Shown here piece by piece: positions 54,116 through 64,000 of a DNA stretch of 64,000 bases. The position numbers were made by a program, and so were the translations under genes. The notes below the pieces were generated by a model. The model saw only the letters and a list, made by a program, of their open reading frames with translations. It was not told the DNA's origin and made no database searches. Where the stretch lies: positions 10,677,396-10,741,395 of the forward strand of contig OZ007511.1 of assembly GCA_963931865.1 (NCBI GenBank), given 5' to 3'. Positions within the stretch are counted from its first letter, which is position 1, and every line of letters begins with the position of its first letter. The stretch is from Axinella damicornis (Eukaryota; Porifera; Demospongiae; Axinellida; Axinellidae).

Positions 54116-55910
54116 CTCCAGACTGATAGTAGTGCTGATGATGGAATCCACAGTCATTTTTACTATCCCAATTTGAAACTTCTGGGCAGGATACAGACCA
54201 ATGCCAACCCCAGAGGTAGGCATTTGGTGCTGCTAGTAGTGTGACTGTCATGTGACTGCATGTCATGCAACTGATCATGTAATGTCACATTAATGCCAGC
54301 CCCTGAAGTTAAGTAAAGTTTATTTCCTCGTAACCTGCAGGGCTGTGTGAGGTGTGTCCAAGTGTGGACTGTCAACTGATGGTGTCTCAGTGAAACAGAG
54401 AGGAACAGTTCAGATTATGCATGGTAAATGATAGTGGCTGGGGAGTAATCCGTGTGTCACATTCTCCTTGTGGTGTTGTAGGTTCACACACAGTTCAGTG
54501 TTCATAAAATACAATCCAGGCAATTACACTCATGACATACATTCTATATGCTAGGTGCATTATATTGGGTCCTGGCGCAATTAGGCACATGTACTACAAT
54601 ATGGGCTCACCATGAATATGCATATACACAATAGTTCAAGGTTCAAGCTACTACACTCCTAGTGTAATGTACGCCCTGTTCCCTCCTCCGTCTCTCCCAG
54701 GACCCGCTGGCAACAAAGGCCTCCCAGATGGCAGCCACGCAGGTGATATGTAGCTAGTGTTCATCAACATGTGGTGGGATGCATCACCGGGCACGAGGAT
54801 CGCCACCTGCTCTGCAAAGGTGAGGGAGGGAGCATGTGCAAGTAGTCGATACCACCTCAGTGTCAGTGAGGATGACAGTACTTATGGTGTTACTACCAAG
54901 GCACAGTTGTATTCTGAACTATCTGATGCACTATATAGCTTAAGTGTGAGTGTGTTGTGTGGACTGTCAGTTAATGGTGTCTCAGTGAAACAGGAAGGAA
55001 CATTAATCCCCAGCCCCTATCATGTACAGTTGCAAACGATAGGGGCTGGGGATTAATTCTGCCTGTCCCCGCTGTTCCTGTGACAATTATTCGAAGTTTG
55101 CAGTCAAAGACCAGAGCCTGAACAAGAAATCAAGGTGCACCTAGCTCTTCGAAAACACACATCTTATCTGAATCATATATACAAGTAGCTTCGCTCGCTC
55201 AGCTACTTCCCCTTCGTTCGCCTACCATGAGTAATCCAGCGCCGGACAGCTCTCTGTGCAGAGCTGCTGCTCCCCGATTGCGTCCGCTTCAGCTGCTGCT
55301 CCCCGTTTGCGTCCGCTTCCAGCTGCTGCTCCTCGATTGTGTCCACTTCAGCTGCTGCTCTCAATCACGTCCGCTTCGGCTGCTGCTCCCCGATTGCGTC
55401 CGCTTCAACTATTGCTCCCCGATTGCGTCCGCTTCAACTGCTGCTCTCCCGATTGCGTCCGCTTCGACTGCTGCTCCCAGACTGCATGCGCCCGCTTGCA
55501 GCCCCAGCTGGATTCCAGCACAATGTTCTCGAACATTATTTGCGGAGTTTGAGGTTCAATTAAAGTACGAAGGTCGCGCGTCACCATAGTCTAGTTCTAG
55601 TCCCGCCCCACGAACATCCCACTTCCGTCATGCACAGACAGACACACACACACACACACACACACGTTAAAATCTTAATATTTTCAAAATGTACTCTACC
55701 CAATCACTATTGCTCCTGTGTTCCTCCCTCCTCTCTCCTCCTTCCGCTCCCTCCTCCCTCCCCTCCCTCCTCCCTCCCCTCTTCCCTCCCAGCTTGGTAC
55801 CTACACTGCGGGGACCTAGGAGTACTCCATGTGGGGTGCGGCTATACTGCACCCCCGTTCACTAACAACCATGGAGAGCCCATGTGTCTTTGTCGGAGAT
55901 CAATAAAAGT
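54116..55910 (+). pseudogene. Partial dead copy A of WIPI4 (exons 5-7, 9, 10)
   Basis: Exon-like segments appear in WIPI4 order: exon 5 (54121, CTGATAGTAGTGCTGATGAT...CCAGAGGTAGG), exon 6 (54340, GGCTGTGTGAGGTGTGTCC), exon 7 (54701, GACCCGCTGGCAACAAAGG... to CTGCTCTGCAAAGGTGAGG at 54823), part of exon 9 (55085-55131) and exon 10 (55792-55905, ACTGCGGGGACCTAGGAGTA). Frames are broken by indels in most of them; exon 8 is missing. The intron sequence types, including the pyrimidine tract, are kept, so it arose by DNA duplication rather than through RNA. Confidence 0.8.
55185..55600. repeat. Dispersed element with TGCTGCTCCCCGATTGCGTC repeats, copy 1
   Basis: It begins AAGTAGCTTCGCTCGCTCAG and contains a tandem array of about 30-bp units (TGCGTCCGCTTCAGCTGCTG), ending GTACGAAGGTCGCGCGTCAC. 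A second copy lies at 59311-59650 at the matching place in dead copy B of WIPI4. The array is open in several frames but has no coding signature. Confidence 0.8.
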
Positions 55911-56044
55911 CCATGTTGTAAGTAGCTATTGACCTGATGATTAGGCTCACTAAGAGTTAGGGGTGCATGGCTTTATATGCCACCAAGGGATGATTTGATG
56001 ATACAATACTGTGTACTGACTAGGGGGCCAGCTGAGCCCCTAAT

Positions 56045-56240
56045 TCAACATACCAGAGCCTTCGCACCACTCTGGACAAGCACAGCATCTTCTGTGGCAG
56101 AAACCCTGGTTGAAACTAGTAGAAGGTACACCTTTTGAGTGTTTTTGTGGTGTATTTACATGCAGATATCAATGGAGGTTGATGCTGGCAGCAGTGAGGC
56201 AGGAGAAACATCCACCTGTGTTGCTATGGTAACAGTACTA
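56045..56240 (+). pseudogene. Dead copy of the Roco 3' end
   Basis: It matches the last coding bases of exon 1 and the last exon of Roco1 (CAGAGCCTTCGCACCACTCT at 56056 against 52282, and GATATCAATGGAGGTTGATG at 56164 against 52412). The donor GTGAGT is deleted (CCCTGGTTGAAAC) so it cannot be spliced the same way. Upstream ankyrin and Roc sequences are absent. Confidence 0.8.
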
Positions 56241-56700
56241 GTAGTAGCACAACTAGGAAACACAGATTAGTCCAGAGTATCCAAAGCACAGGTGGTTGCT
56301 GTGGTTGCAGCACATGACCTGAATGTGCAGTAGCTACAACAGATCGTGAGGTTGTGACAGCAGCAACCTACATGTTGTACCTATAGCTCTGTACTGGGAA
56401 GGTGATAGCTTGAGCATTGTGGGGTGAGCCTGGGTGATTGCTGTGCAGTCTGTATGTGCACACATCCTGTTGAAGCGGGCATAGCATTGACTCTGTTTTC
56501 AGAGTTGAATGTGCAGAAGAGTATAGGTATGTATATTTGGCATGGACGTATATTCTCCTCCTAGACTGATTGTATGATGTGATTTACAAGGTATGAGCAT
56601 CTGTTGGATATTTTCTCTCCACACCATTCCCTTCCTCTCCTCACAGAGCAGCCGTGGTGCAATGAAATGCAATTCTTTCTGGTAGGAGAGAGATGCTCAA

Positions 56701-56702
<2 letters not shown>

Positions 56703-56736
<34 letters not shown>
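56703..56736. repeat. Run of 34 C
   Basis: A homopolymer of 34 C after GCTCAAGG. Together with the G runs at 26138 and 30687 it is a pattern of long poly-G/C tracts, which are likely gap-closing or assembly-sensitive sites. Confidence 0.95.
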
Positions 56737-56738
<2 letters not shown>

Positions 56739-56739
56739 A

Positions 56740-58520
56740 TTCCAGTGAGCACGTATACGTACCCTCCCTCAGATTGAAGATACTATTGTACTGAGTCAAA
56801 TTACTCCACACTGTAGTGTTGACATTGTTTGTGTGGAGGATGTTTCTCTGACACAATTAATTCTGAGATCCTGAAAGTGGATGTGATGTGTCATGTACTA
56901 AGAGCACAAAGTGTATACCTTTCTTCACTCCCTCCCTGTCTCTCCCTCCTCCTCACACACCAGCCATCACCAGGTGCAACGAGCTACATGTCCTCTCACA
57001 CCAGCAGAGACAGGGTCATCATTATGCAGACAGAACCCTCTCCTGAGGCAGCTGCTGTACTGAGCCAGACTAGATCACAGTTTACATCATGCCACTATTT
57101 GTGCACGGAGGAGGTTTCACTGAAAGTGCATCAGATGGCGAAGGTCTTTCCCCATGGCCAGACTTCCCCCAGTGAGTAATGCATGGTACTATGCGCACCT
57201 TGAGGTTGGAACACATGACACTGTTATTGTTTGGTACACCTGATGTCTGCCTGATTGTGGCCTAGTAGTAGTAGTTGGTTCCCATGAGGTCAGCACATGC
57301 TGACAGTGCAGTGTATGTAGTTGCCAAGATTCCACCTCCCGAAAGAGAATCTGGTAACTTTGACCAGAAACCTCAGTCTTGTCACAGCTAATTTCAGACG
57401 ACCAATGAAATTGTAGAAAATTCCATTTTCTCTTGCAACTAGAGGTGCTCAGCAGAGCACGTACCCCGTGCGCAACTTTGACTTGACAGCTATAGGCCTA
57501 TTCATACAGCATGCACGATGAGCTAGCTCATGGATAATACACACTAGCTATAGCTATAGATTTAATACAGCGATGTCAGCATGCAGAATGAGATACCGTA
57601 AGTTGTGGCAGTAATGTTAGAAATTGGGTGTGGTCAAATTGTATAAATTAGAAGCACGACTTTCACGCAGCTTTTCTCAGCCTCTCGAGTAGATCTCTGG
57701 TCTGTGAGTTATGTAGACGCTAGTATTTTCTGAATTCTGACACTTCTATCCTGAAATAAGCCTTCAATGAGGCCTTCACTGCTCAAACAGCGCTTGGACT
57801 GCGGACAGACTGACAGACAAACCGAGTTACAACAGTTAACCTTGTCTTACCTTATAATACAGAGTCATGTAATTCACTTCCTAGTTGCTCTGTTGCCCAG
57901 GTGATCATAGCCCGGGAGGACAGGAGGGCTGGCCACAGGAGGTGTGACCACATCCACAGGATCGCGATGACTGGCCACACCCAACACAGGTTTGGTGATG
58001 TTGTCATATGTCCCATAGTGGTGAACAAATCCCGTACACTGTACAACTGACGATCATCCCAAAGAGAAATCCAGCTCTGTTATTTTACTTCAGCACTATT
58101 GAGCTAGGAGGGTAATTACTGTACATATATGACTAGTAGTGACCCAGCTAAAGCCAACCCTGAATCACAGCAGAAAGACCAGCATAACATGCAATGTTAA
58201 CAAAGGTGTGGTCACTCCCATATAAGGTGCTGCATATCATATAATTTGATCTAAACAGCCAGTGATAGACCTTGTGACAATGCTTCCAGAACTGTTGATA
58301 CAAGGGGAACTTTAGGATTGTCCAGACTTCCGATATATCAATCTGTGTACTGTCAGGCCGGCCGGCTGATAGTACAGAGGAATGCAGAAATGTGCTTCAG
58401 ATGTGAAGCAAACAATCCATTTCTCCAGGTGGTTGCATCCACATATATACCACCAAACCTGTTTTTCATTTCCATCCCCTCTTCACCACCCCAACACACC
58501 CACACTCCCTCACACTTCAT
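56740..58520. other. Duplicated Roco 3' flank and spacer
   Basis: The stretch 56923-57180 matches 53520-53815 (CACACACCAGCCATCACCAG, GCAGACAG, CTTTCCCC and GACTTCCCCCAGTGAGTAAT). No gene supported in the rest. Confidence 0.6.
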
Positions 58521-59310
58521 ACCACACCCTCGCACCTCCAGACTCATAGTAGTGCTAAGGACGCAAATCCACGTTTTTACTTTTCCTGGCGATATACAGA
58601 CCCACAGAGGTAGGCACTCTGGAGTCAACCCAGTTCCAGGGTAGAATATGATGTACCCGGGAGAGATTAGCAACAAAGGTGTAGTCACTTCCATATAAGG
58701 TGCTGCATATTATCCCATGGATATGACTGTTTGACTTTGCTGCTAGCTGAGGCCCCAGAAGTTAGATAGTATGAGAAGTTTTGGAAAGTCCGTACTTCTG
58801 GATACAGCTGTACCATCGATGCCATATTGTGTGTGTAGAGAATGTAGACAGTCCCATGTGACTGTCATGTGACGGCCACATAATGTTGCCATGAATGCCA
58901 GCCCCCAGGGTTAAGTAATCTGCAGGGCTGTGTGAGGTGTGTCCAAGTGTGGACTGTCAGCTGATGGTGCTTCCATGGAAACAGAAGGAATAGTTCAGAT
59001 TATGGTAAATGATAGGGGCTGCGGATTATTCCATGACAATTAAATTGGCTACACTATAGTTTAGTCCATGGGCATTTCAATCATGTTCCATTCTCCTATA
59101 GTGTATATTGTGCACCCTGTCACCTCCTGGGGCCTGGGAATGAGGCTAGGGCTAGTTTAGGGTGAGCTAAGTAGTTTCTCCTTATAGATCTAAACTCAAA
59201 ACTCAATTACAGCTCTGTAATGTGTGATGTGTCGTGTACTAAGAGCAGCTGTTAGATGAATGGTCTTAGTCTTCATACCCTCCCTTGTGTCTGGTAGCAC
59301 TTCATCCTAC

Positions 59311-59650
59311 AAGTAGCTTCGCTCATTTCGGTTGCTTAGCTACTTCCTCCTCATTTGCCTACGTGAGTAATCCGGCGCTGGACAGCTCTCTTTGCAGAGC
59401 TGCTGCTCCCCGATTGCATCCACTTCAGCTGCTGCTCCCCACTTGCGTCCACTTCAACTGCTTCCCGATTGTGTCCGCTTCGGCTGCTGCTCCCCAATTG
59501 CATCCGCTTCAACTGCTGCTCCCCGATTGTGACTGCTGTTCCCTGATTGCGTCCGCTTGTAGCCCCAGCTGTTCTGGAAGATTCTTGTTCTTGAACATTC
59601 TTCGCAGAGTTCCAGGTTCAGTAAATTGAAGTACGAAGGTCGCACGTCAC
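59311..59650. repeat. Dispersed element with TGCTGCTCCCCGATTGC repeats, copy 2
   Basis: Same order as 55185-55600: AAGTAGCTTCGCTC start, array of CTGCTGCTCCCC units, GTACGAAGGTCGCACGTCAC end. Fewer units. Confidence 0.8.
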
Positions 59651-60797
59651 TAGTCTAGTCCCACCCCACGAACATCCCCACTTCCGTCACACACACACAT
59701 GTTAAAATCTTAATGGTTTGTGCATGGTGTTTGTGAACACCTGCACATGGTATAATTGGTAATATTCACAACCTGACACATCTCTGCTGGTATCTCCCTC
59801 TGCATGTCCAACAGGATGTCAACAAGCTCTGATTACTATGACTACCATCAAACCAGAAGATTCATTGGCTACACTGTATTCACTACCATACCAGGAACAC
59901 CTTCCCATTGTGAGTGTCAGTAACATGTTTAGATTATGTTCGCCCATGACTACGCTAGTCCACACTCCACAGCAAGACTAGTACTGTGTATACCCACAAT
60001 ACACAAAGCTATAGATCTGACGCTGGTGCTGTTGGACTCACCCAGTAGAATAAGTTACAACTTCAGTTTTGCAGCAAGTCAGTTCTGTCATTGATTTGAA
60101 TGTAGTTTGATTCCTGGCAATGTAAATTTGGGAGTACACAAGACAACAGATGTTCGTTTTGTCATGTGGCAGACTATTCTGTCGGCATGAAAAAATTAAC
60201 ATGTGTTGTCTTAATATTTCGTTAGAAGTGTATGTGTGATGTTATTGTTTGACACAAAGTGGTAGCTAGGGGTTCAGGTTTTACCCTGCGTGAACATGTG
60301 CAGCAAGGGTACAGCATGCAATGCCTTTGTGTCTGTTGCAAATCTCATGTTGCAGTCCTAGCCATAAGCTTGTATTGTGTCCTGGTACACCAGATGTCAG
60401 AACATGTAGGAAGTTGCATGGGAAGGTGGAATTTATTCAACTTCTCTGCTCAAATCCTGCAGGTTTTGGACCTTACTCCAGACCAGAATTCATTCTAGAT
60501 CTGTAGTTCACTGTGTAACCAATCACCTGCTATGTGTATATAACACCACAGAAACCTTTGCTAATTTTTTGCCTTGTATTTTAACTAACAAGCGATCAAA
60601 TTCTGGCAGGGGGAATTAATGGCCTGGGAACGCTAGGCTAGTGTTTGCCATCTCATTTTGTAGCTTTGTATGGGCAACACCATTGCTCGCTGCCTCATTC
60701 CCATGCAGGCCTGGGAACGACACTACACTCCTCCTGGCTCCCCCTCTCTTCTTCCTCCTCTCATAGTACCTCGATCCCCTCCCTCCTCTTTCTCCAG
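59651..60797. other. Spacer within dead copy B of WIPI4
   Basis: No exon recognised. Parts of the WIPI4 introns may be present, but I could not align them by eye. Confidence 0.4.
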
Positions 60798-61814
60798 CTT
60801 GGTGCCACCACTGTGGGGACCTATATATGTGGACTACATGTAGGGATGTGGTCCAGTTCTGCTCTCTCCAATAAGAGCCCGCGCATGCACCTTACATTCA
60901 AAAGGTCCATGCATGGTTGGTAGCTAAATAGCTACCAAGTCGTTTGTTATTAGGCACATGTGCCTATATCTCCACAGCAAGGAAATATATGCAATATGAA
61001 TGAATGTACTTTTAGGTCCTGTCACAATGACAGCAGGCCACGTTTGGCCCATTGGACCACACACAAATGTACATGACATGGCAACAGACCACTCTAGGCC
61101 TATGAGACAGAAGCTAACATAATTATATCACTTTACTCTTAGTTCTAGTTCTCTGTGCTATGGGGGTAGGGACTATGCGCCTAGAAGCGATATGTGTTTA
61201 GTTTCGAACGACATTCCTCGGATAGGAAGTGGATGCACTTCATTCCGAATTTTAGCGCATAAGTACTTATGTTTGAGATGATACAGAGTATTAACTTGGT
61301 GCATTGAACCTACAATTGTTTAGCTAACGACTGTGACCAAGACAATAGAGAGCATGATGACATCATCTTCATTGTGGCAGCGCAGTTGAATGAAGATGAT
61401 GTCATCTCCGTGAGCTAATGAGTATCTGGCATAGCTAGCTAGCTACTGGTAATTAATCATATTAGCCTCCTTCCCAGGCCTTCGAATTAATTCTACACCT
61501 CCAGTTTTTGATTGCTTCATATCACACAACATATCTAAAGTGCATTCATTGGGTTTTGTATTGGAGTACATCCTCTGCCTCATTCTCAGACACTCCCTCC
61601 ATCAGTGGCAGGTGGTGCAAGTGATGGAACAGCTGGTGGGTGTGTCCACTGTTCCTTGTGTTCCCCTCTCCCCCACTAGCAGTGTGTGTGGATGGAACCT
61701 TCCACAGGTGCACCTTCACGGTGGAGGGAAACTGTTTCAGAGTCGTCTGATGGACATCAATGATGACCAAATGTAGCAGAGTATACTATATTAGACCTGA
61801 CTAGGAGAGAAATA

Positions 61815-61882
61815 AATGCATTATGTAGTCTCGTTCCCAGACCATTTTTTGCACACGAAAAATAGTCTGGGAACGAGACTTG
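61815..61882. mobile_element. Short palindromic element, TAGTCTCG ends
   Basis: TAGTCTCGTTCCCAGACCAT is mirrored by TAGTCTGGGAACGAGACT. It is a sister end type of the TAGCCTCG family. Confidence 0.7.
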
Positions 61883-61919
61883 CATATGGTTAGGATCCAG
61901 AATTAGCTATCGAATGCAC

Positions 61920-62208
61920 TAACCTCGTTCCCAGGCCTTCCACACCTCCAGTTTTTTGCATACCGTAGATTTCAGGTTGGTTGTCCCAAAAATTCGGAAT
62001 GTAAAACTGCAAAAAGTATCACGTGATTTGAATCCACCAATAGAATCCAAGTTGTCACGTGACAACTTGGATTCTATTGGTGGATTCAAGTCACGTGATA
62101 GCTACTTTTGCAGTTTTGCATTCCGAATTTTTTGGACAACCAACCTGAAATCTACGGTTCTGCAAGCGATCAAAAACTGGAGGTGTGGAAGGCCTGGGAA
62201 CGAGGCTA
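61920..62208. mobile_element. 289-bp palindromic element
   Basis: The arms are about 140 bp and almost identical (CCAATAGAATCCAAGTTGTC mirrored around CACGTG near 62058). The ends are TAACCTCGTTCCCAGGCC and GGCCTGGGAACGAGGCTA. The flanks do not show a matching 9-mer. Confidence 0.85.
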
Positions 62209-62283
62209 CTCTAACCACTTGCCACCACATGCCATGTGCATGCAGTAAAAGCCGCAAGTTGGGAATGAGACTAGGTAATTAGG

Positions 62284-62351
62284 TAGCCTCATTCCCAGGC
62301 CAGCTAACTGCGTACTGGACCTCCGGAGGCCTGGGAACCGGAACGAGGCTA
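62284..62351. mobile_element. Palindromic element 10 bp upstream of the Roco2 start codon
   Basis: TAGCCTCATTCCCAGGCCAG ... GGAACGAGGCTA, with flanks GTAATTAGG and GCAATTGGG (7 of 9). The ATG of the second ankyrin gene is at 62362, so the element must be in its promoter or 5' leader. Confidence 0.8.
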
Positions 62352-62361
62352 GCAATTGGGC

Positions 62362-64000
62362 ATGGATAATAATATCTCCAGTGCTCCACCCATTCCGGCA
62401 GATAAGGCCTATGCGACTGTGGACAGAATAATTTTAATGGCTGCATACGAGATATTACTCGCTTGTGAGTGGGGAGATGTAGCTGAAGTCGAGAGACTGT
62501 TGCCTCCGGTGAAGCACCCAGAACACGTTCGAAGCGACAACTGGCCCAACAGAACTCTCCTCCATTACACCTGCCGCCACGGCTGGTTGGACGTGACCAG
62601 GAGGTTGGCGGAGCAGTACCACTGTGATCCAGAGAGTAGGGATGGGTATGGTGATACTCCACTCCATAACGCTTGTCGTGGTGGGCATGTGGGCATTGTG
62701 AGGTACCTTGTTAGTGAGCGGGGGTGCAGTACAGCCTGTCAGAACAGGAATGGTGATACTCCACTGCTTGAGGCTTGTAAGGACGGACGTCTAGCCATTG
62801 TTGAAATCCTCCTTACTGCACAAGATTGTAGCACTGCTTGCAACAAACATAGTAGAATTTTGCTACACTACTCCTGTCACCATGGCTGGCTGGACGTGAC
62901 CAGGAGGTTGGTGGAGCAGTACCACTGTGATCCAGAGAGTAGGGACAAGGATGGTAATACTCTACTGCATGAGGCTTGTCGTGAGGGACATGTCGACATT
63001 GTGAGGTACCTTGTTAGTGAACGGGGGTGCAGTACAGCCTGTCAGAACAAGTATAGCAAAACTCCACTGCTCGAGGCTTGCGAGGATGCACGTATAGGTG
63101 TTGTTGAAATCCTGCTTACTGCACTAGATTGTAACACTGCTTGTACCAAGCATAGTCGGATTCTGCTACACTACTCCTGTCAATATGGCTGGCTGGATGT
63201 GACCAGGAGGTTGGTGGAGCAGTACCATTGTGACCCAGAGAGTAGGGGCAAGGATGGTGATACTCCACTTCATGAGGCTTGTCGTGAGGGTCATATGGAC
63301 ATTGTGAGGTACCTTGTTAGTGAGCGGGGGTGCAGTACAGCCTGTCAGAACAAGAATGGTGATACTCCACTGCATGAGGCTTGTCGTAGAGGTCATATGG
63401 ATATTGTGAGGTACCTTGTTAGTGAGCAAGGGGGCAGTACAGCCTGTCAGGACAAGGATGGTAATACTCTACTGCATGAGGCTTGTCGTAGGATATTGTG
63501 AGGTACCTTGTTAGTGAGCAAGGGGGCAGTACAGCCTGTCAGAACAAGGATGGTAATACTCTACTGCATGAGGCTTGTCGTGAGGGACATGTCGACATTG
63601 TGAGGTACCTTGTTAGTGAACGGGGGTGCAGTACAGCCTGTCAGAACAAGTATAGCAAAACTCCACTGCTCGAGGCTTGCGAGGATGCACGTATAGGTGT
63701 TGTTGAAATCCTGCTTACTGCACTAGATTGTAACACTGCTTGTACCAAGCATAGTCGGATTCTGCTACACTACTCCTGTCAATATGGCTGGCTGGATGTG
63801 ACCAGGAGGTTGGTGGAGCAGTACCACTGTGACCCAGAGAGTAGGGGCAAGGATGGTGATACTCCACTTCATGAGGCTTGTCGTGAGGGTCATATGGACA
63901 TTGTGAGGTACCTTGTTAGTGAGCGGGGGTGCAGTACAGCCTGTCAGAACAAGAATGGTGATACTCCACTGCATGTGGCTTGTCGTAGAGGTCATATGGA
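62362..64000 (+). CDS. Second ankyrin(-Roco) gene, runs off the window, frame broken
   Basis: From the ATG at 62362 the protein starts with a short unique leader (MDNNISSAPPIP...) and then matches Roco1: ILLACEWGDVAEVERLLPPV, then alternating ankyrin repeats (TPLHEACREGHMDIVRYLVS and LLHYSCQYGWLDVTRRLVEQ). The frame ends at 63501, where CGTAGGATATTG replaces CGTAGAGGTCATATGGATATTG (10 bases lost). From about 63472 the sequence repeats 62873-63400 at an offset of 599 bp, almost without differences, and stays open in a new frame to the window end. Because 599 is not a multiple of 3 the repeat itself breaks the frame; a misassembly of a true repeat is a serious alternative. Roc, COR and Death parts, if present, lie beyond the window. 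Function as for Roco1 by homology. Confidence 0.7.

Larger units (their letters stand above)
58541..61776 (+). pseudogene. Partial dead copy B of WIPI4 (exons 5, 6, 10, 11)
   Basis: Exon 5-like sequence at 58541-58612 (ACTCATAGTAGTGCTAAGGA to CCACAGAGGTAGG, shortened), exon 6-like at 58925-59004 (GGCTGTGTGAGGTGTGTCC), exon 10-like at 60798-60905 (CTTGGTGCCACCACTGTGGG, frames broken) and exon 11-like at 61680-61776 ([29 protein letters not shown] end with a deletion before the final DQM). It is placed upstream of the second ankyrin-Roco gene as WIPI4 is upstream of the first. Confidence 0.8.

Noticed and set aside
55227..55589. Cys/Leu/Pro-rich frames of about 100-120 codons, again at 59285-59629
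   Set aside because: Tandem TGCTGCTCCCCGATTGC units are open in several frames; the element is dispersed and the units show no codon-level conservation.
1..64000. tRNA, rRNA or other structural RNA genes
   Set aside because: I looked for GGTTCGAATCC-type B boxes with a matching cloverleaf and found none convincing; by eye this is not exhaustive.

Overview
The window is animal nuclear DNA. Genes are split by GT-AG introns and encode metazoan families: a PRD-class homeodomain exon, SIAH ubiquitin ligase, CFIm68/59 (CPSF6/7), WIPI4 (WDR45), MATH/TRAF-like proteins, a Kelch-Death protein and ankyrin-Roc-COR-Death proteins. The many death-domain, MATH and ankyrin-Roco genes, with dense short palindromic elements, suggest an early-branching animal, most likely a demosponge. 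That placement is inference from gene content, not from a marker gene.

Layout: 1-4.3 kb holds two decayed minus-strand death-domain copies. 4.8-5.7 kb is an intronless minus-strand CBM21 protein with a TATA box. 5.7-8.0 kb is repeats, including two hexamer arrays. 8.08-8.59 kb is the last exon of a homeobox gene. 9.8-10.4 kb may hold a small two-exon plus-strand gene. 12.3-16.4 kb is a minus-strand Kelch / coiled-coil / Death gene (4 exons, joined in frame, 695 aa). 17.4-28.4 kb is a minus-strand CPSF6/7 gene (12 exons, 432 aa) whose introns carry a 35-bp minisatellite split by a transposon. 30.0-34.4 kb is SIAH (2 exons, 277 aa) with a 3.5-kb intron dominated by a giant inverted minisatellite. 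36.2-39.5 kb is a tandem cluster of three MATH genes, the last decayed. 40.6-47.1 kb is WIPI4 (11 exons, 349 aa). 48.1-52.5 kb is an ankyrin-Roc-COR-Death gene with two frame breaks. 54-62 kb holds decayed partial copies of WIPI4 and of the Roco 3' end. From 62.36 kb a second ankyrin gene runs off the window.

The 40.6-64 kb part is best read as a degenerate tandem triplication of one WIPI4 + ankyrin-Roco unit: intact WIPI4 + Roco1, then pseudo-WIPI4 + pseudo-Roco end, then pseudo-WIPI4 + Roco2. Several proteins fit a cell-death or innate-signalling repertoire (Death, Roco, MATH, SIAH), while CPSF6/7 and WIPI4 are housekeeping (pre-mRNA 3'-end processing and autophagy). No operon-like linkage is implied. 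A family of palindromic elements with ends TAGCCTCGTTCCCAG and 9-bp flanking duplications is scattered through the window.
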